This document shows, one piece after another, positions 43,799-64,000 of a stretch of 64,000 nt of DNA. The stretch spans positions 48,345,895-48,409,894 of the forward strand of contig OY997639.1 in the NCBI GenBank assembly GCA_963921795.1, given 5' to 3'. The first letter of the stretch is position 1, and every line of letters begins with the position of its first letter. Source of the DNA: Nannobrachium achirus (taxonomy: Eukaryota; Chordata; Actinopteri; Myctophiformes; Myctophidae). Below the pieces are notes generated by a model that was not told the DNA's origin, ran no database searches, and saw only the letters and a list, made by a program, of their open reading frames with translations. The translations under genes were made by a program, and so were the position numbers.

Positions 43799-44341
43799 AC
43801 AAGTGTTAAATGATTAGTCTCATGGTGGAGCGGGGGCAATGTTCATTGCTGTGTCATTGCAAAAGGTAGTTCTGCATGTACAAGAGATCACTGTTTATAT
43901 GATGCTGTTATTGTACTTTAACAACAAGCCATGGTTGTATCTGATACATAGAGAGCTATACTCCTGGAGTTATAGTTATACTGTACCGTATGTCTTGATC
44001 TGAGATCAATAAACACTTCTCTTATTGAGAGCCATTGGACATTTATTACAAAGTTAAGAATACAATGGATGATGGAAACAGATTATAAACATTTTTTTCA
44101 GACATGCATTAAGAACAGGAGCAGTGGAAACAGTTTATAAACACGTTTCAGTCATGTGTTAAGGAACAAGGCATGAACCAATAGCTGTGTTAGCCAGGGA
44201 AGCGCTGTGAGCGTGAAACGTGGCATGCAGGGTCTGATACTCGTCTAAATCAAGAAACATTTGTAGCTATAGAAAAGAGCATACAGTAGATGATGTTTGT
44301 GTTTCGCAGTGCTTGTTTCTATTCATGTGCCCACATTCACT

Positions 44342-44344
<3 letters not shown>

Positions 44345-44421
<77 letters not shown>
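44345..44421. repeat. (GT)n microsatellite
   Basis: Pure GT run followed by GTGCCGTGT variants; in the first ddc intron. Confidence 0.95.
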
Positions 44422-44422
<1 letters not shown>

Positions 44423-44569
44423 GTGCGTGCCGTGTGTGCCGTGTGTGCTGTGCATGTGTTTGGATGTGTACCGTCGTAGTAGTCTGTTTCAGTGTGCTGT
44501 GTTCCTCCTCTGTGAGATGAAGTTAAGAGGCTCTAATGGCATTTACTGCCAGGCAATCAAATAGAGCAC

Positions 44570-44588
44570 ACACACACACACGCACGCG

Positions 44589-44665
<77 letters not shown>
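44570..44665. repeat. (CA)n microsatellite
   Basis: CA run 150 bp after the GT run. The pair is complementary and could fold together. Confidence 0.95.
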
Positions 44666-44667
<2 letters not shown>

Positions 44668-45140
44668 TGATTAGAGTAGATTTCATGGGTTTAGTCATGG
44701 TATTTATACTTAGTGTGGATCAGGGACTGAACAACACCTGTCCACTGCAAAACGGACAGCAAGATGTATTGTTCAATTCTCTTGACATTTGCTTCATTGC
44801 ATAATCTTCACATTTCACAATATCCTAATTATTTTCTGTATTATGTTGTGGTATTTCGTAGCTGTAGGACAGAAACCTTGTATCTGCATAGTTCAACTTT
44901 TTGTAAATAATGTTCTACTTCATCATACCAGCTCAGTGGTCTTGTGGTTAGAGTGTCTGCTATGAGCTTACATTAATGGCAATATTATTTTTTACTCATA
45001 AGTGTCACACAAAAGTATTGATCGTCTATTTTCACAATTTTAAAATGTTTTAAAAATGATAATGAAAAACTGTTTTGGACATACTAACTGCAATTAAATG
45101 ACTGAATTGACCATAACTCTATACCTGTGTGTGCTTCCAG

Positions 45141-62475
<17,335 letters not shown>

Positions 62476-63872
62476 GTGGGCTAACAATTCAGTTATTTAC
62501 TACTTATCTCCACCAATACATAATGTCATACGTTCTCCAAAGGTATCTGTAATTCCATTGCTGTGTTATAAGTGATTGCAACAGACGGTGTGACCTCCAG
62601 TCTAGTCCACCACATATGATTTAAGATGAAAGTTTGGTTACTTGGGAGAAAACGTGTGTGCCTCCGTTTTACTGCCCTTCTCTCTCTTCCAATCTTCCTC
62701 CAGTCAAACAGATATGTTCTGTATTGCCTCTCTATAGCAAATGCCACCCTTTCTTCTGAACCCTGCCCTTTGCTTTACCCCCAAACCCCACACACATCAT
62801 CTGTCAATCATATGTGACTAGTTTGTACTGTCCACTTTTCATAATAAGCTTTATTATGTGTCTCCCATTTCTCTTCCCTTCAATCCCTTCCCTCTTTCTT
62901 ACCGGGTCTCACATCTGCACATAATGCTCCTTCCACCCCCTTCATGTCAATCAAAGGAGCCTGTTCTGTCTCTGTATTAAATTAAATTAAGCGTCAGTTC
63001 GTAGCAACATACAGTGCACAAACCCTCCAGCCATAACCCGTGTCTACATCCATCTATCAAAAGGGATTGAAAGATCACAAAAATAGTCTACACATGACAT
63101 GCTTGTTTGGATGTTTATATACAATGATGCTGGTGATTGCTAACATGATTTGACATCTCTTGCATTCAGACTGCTTAAGGAAACACTATTTTTTATGTGA
63201 GAACTCTCTTTCCATTTTCTAAATGCGGGACGATAATGTTATTAACACTGAAAGAATTTGCAGCCCACCCATCTGGACACTTAATGGCTGTCGTGTCAAG
63301 TGGACATTTGGGTGGCTGTGTGAATTTTCAACATTTTACATGGTAAAATAGTATAAAATTATTATTTATTTTTTACATTAATGTTATATTATCCGTAAAA
63401 TCTCAGTGTTTTACCAATTATTTGGGGCCACTTGCAATATCGTCATGGCCCACCAGTGGGCCTCAGCCCACAGGTTGAGAACCATTGTTCTAACTCATTA
63501 AACCTGAAAGTAGTGCTGACCGGTCCAACTGTCTGGACAGCAGCCTCCCACAGACAAGGAAGTTGTAAAATGAGGCATTTAATGACCAAGACACATATTT
63601 GACACATTCTAATTGCTGAATGATTAAATGATCAGGCAGCATACAGTGTAGTAGGAAAAATGACACAATAAAAGAATGAATGTACGTTCAGTATAATAAG
63701 CTCACAAAACCTGTGTGGTGATGAATAATTGGCTGGGAATGAGGAAGAAAAGCAGTGGTCTGGTCTCCCAGTTGTTGGCCAATGTTTGGCTACATTAGGA
63801 AACAAATGGCACTGGATGTGTGTAATAATGTCTAACTATATTCAAGCAACTCTATAAGTGTTGACTCTTTCA

Positions 63873-63951
<79 letters not shown>

Positions 63952-64000
63952 ACCTTGGATTACAACGTGCCTCCTTAATAGCTGTACAGTAATTACAAGC
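62476..64000. other. ddc: ddc intron to the window edge
   Basis: No further ddc exon was found. GGTTGAGAACCATTG at about 63475-63489 is the right end of a family B-type MITE. A (CT)n run occupies 63878-63950. Confidence 0.6.

Overview
This is nuclear DNA from a teleost fish. It carries exons of three genes separated by GT-AG introns, long CA/GT microsatellites, tRNA-derived SINEs, and many small DNA transposons. Nothing prokaryotic is present. All three genes lie on the + strand, in the order grb10 (3' end only), a MYB-family transcription factor, then ddc (5' three quarters). GRB10 and DDC are also neighbours in tetrapods. The MYB gene between them is the unexpected member. I could not identify the species.

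Layout. 1-11 kb is a repeat graveyard: a broken, intron-containing Merlin (IS1016-like) transposase, partly duplicated in tandem; nested hAT-like MITEs; minus-strand fragments resembling CCDC106-like genes; and an interstitial telomere repeat held between perfect inverted repeats. 11-15.2 kb holds tandem repeats and a foldback piggyBac-like MITE. 15.3-16.94 kb carries the last five exons of grb10 (BPS and SH2 regions), with an apparent 2-nt deletion that shifts the frame inside the SH2 domain. 16.9-22.5 kb is AT-rich and nearly repeat-free, possibly the grb10 3' UTR. 22.9-34.5 kb is the MYB gene. I could join 14 exons into one continuous 525-codon frame with three complete MYB repeats and a C-terminal regulatory region. 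35-43 kb is intergenic, with SINEs, a cluster of CRE-like motifs and a 4.1-kb DNA transposon. 43.3-62.5 kb is ddc: a probable noncoding first exon, then 11 coding exons covering residues 1-380 of about 480. The remaining exons lie beyond the right edge.

Function. Grb10 is an adaptor that binds activated receptor tyrosine kinases. Ddc is the pyridoxal-phosphate enzyme that makes dopamine and serotonin; every active-site residue checked is present at the human numbering. The MYB gene should encode a nuclear DNA-binding regulator. Nothing in the sequence ties the three genes into one pathway; they share a neighbourhood.

The most interesting signals are the extra MYB gene, the grb10 frameshift, a roughly 80-bp palindrome that recurs in whole or part at more than 15 places and inside different MITE families, the telomere repeat between inverted repeats, and two solo LTRs with target-site duplications.
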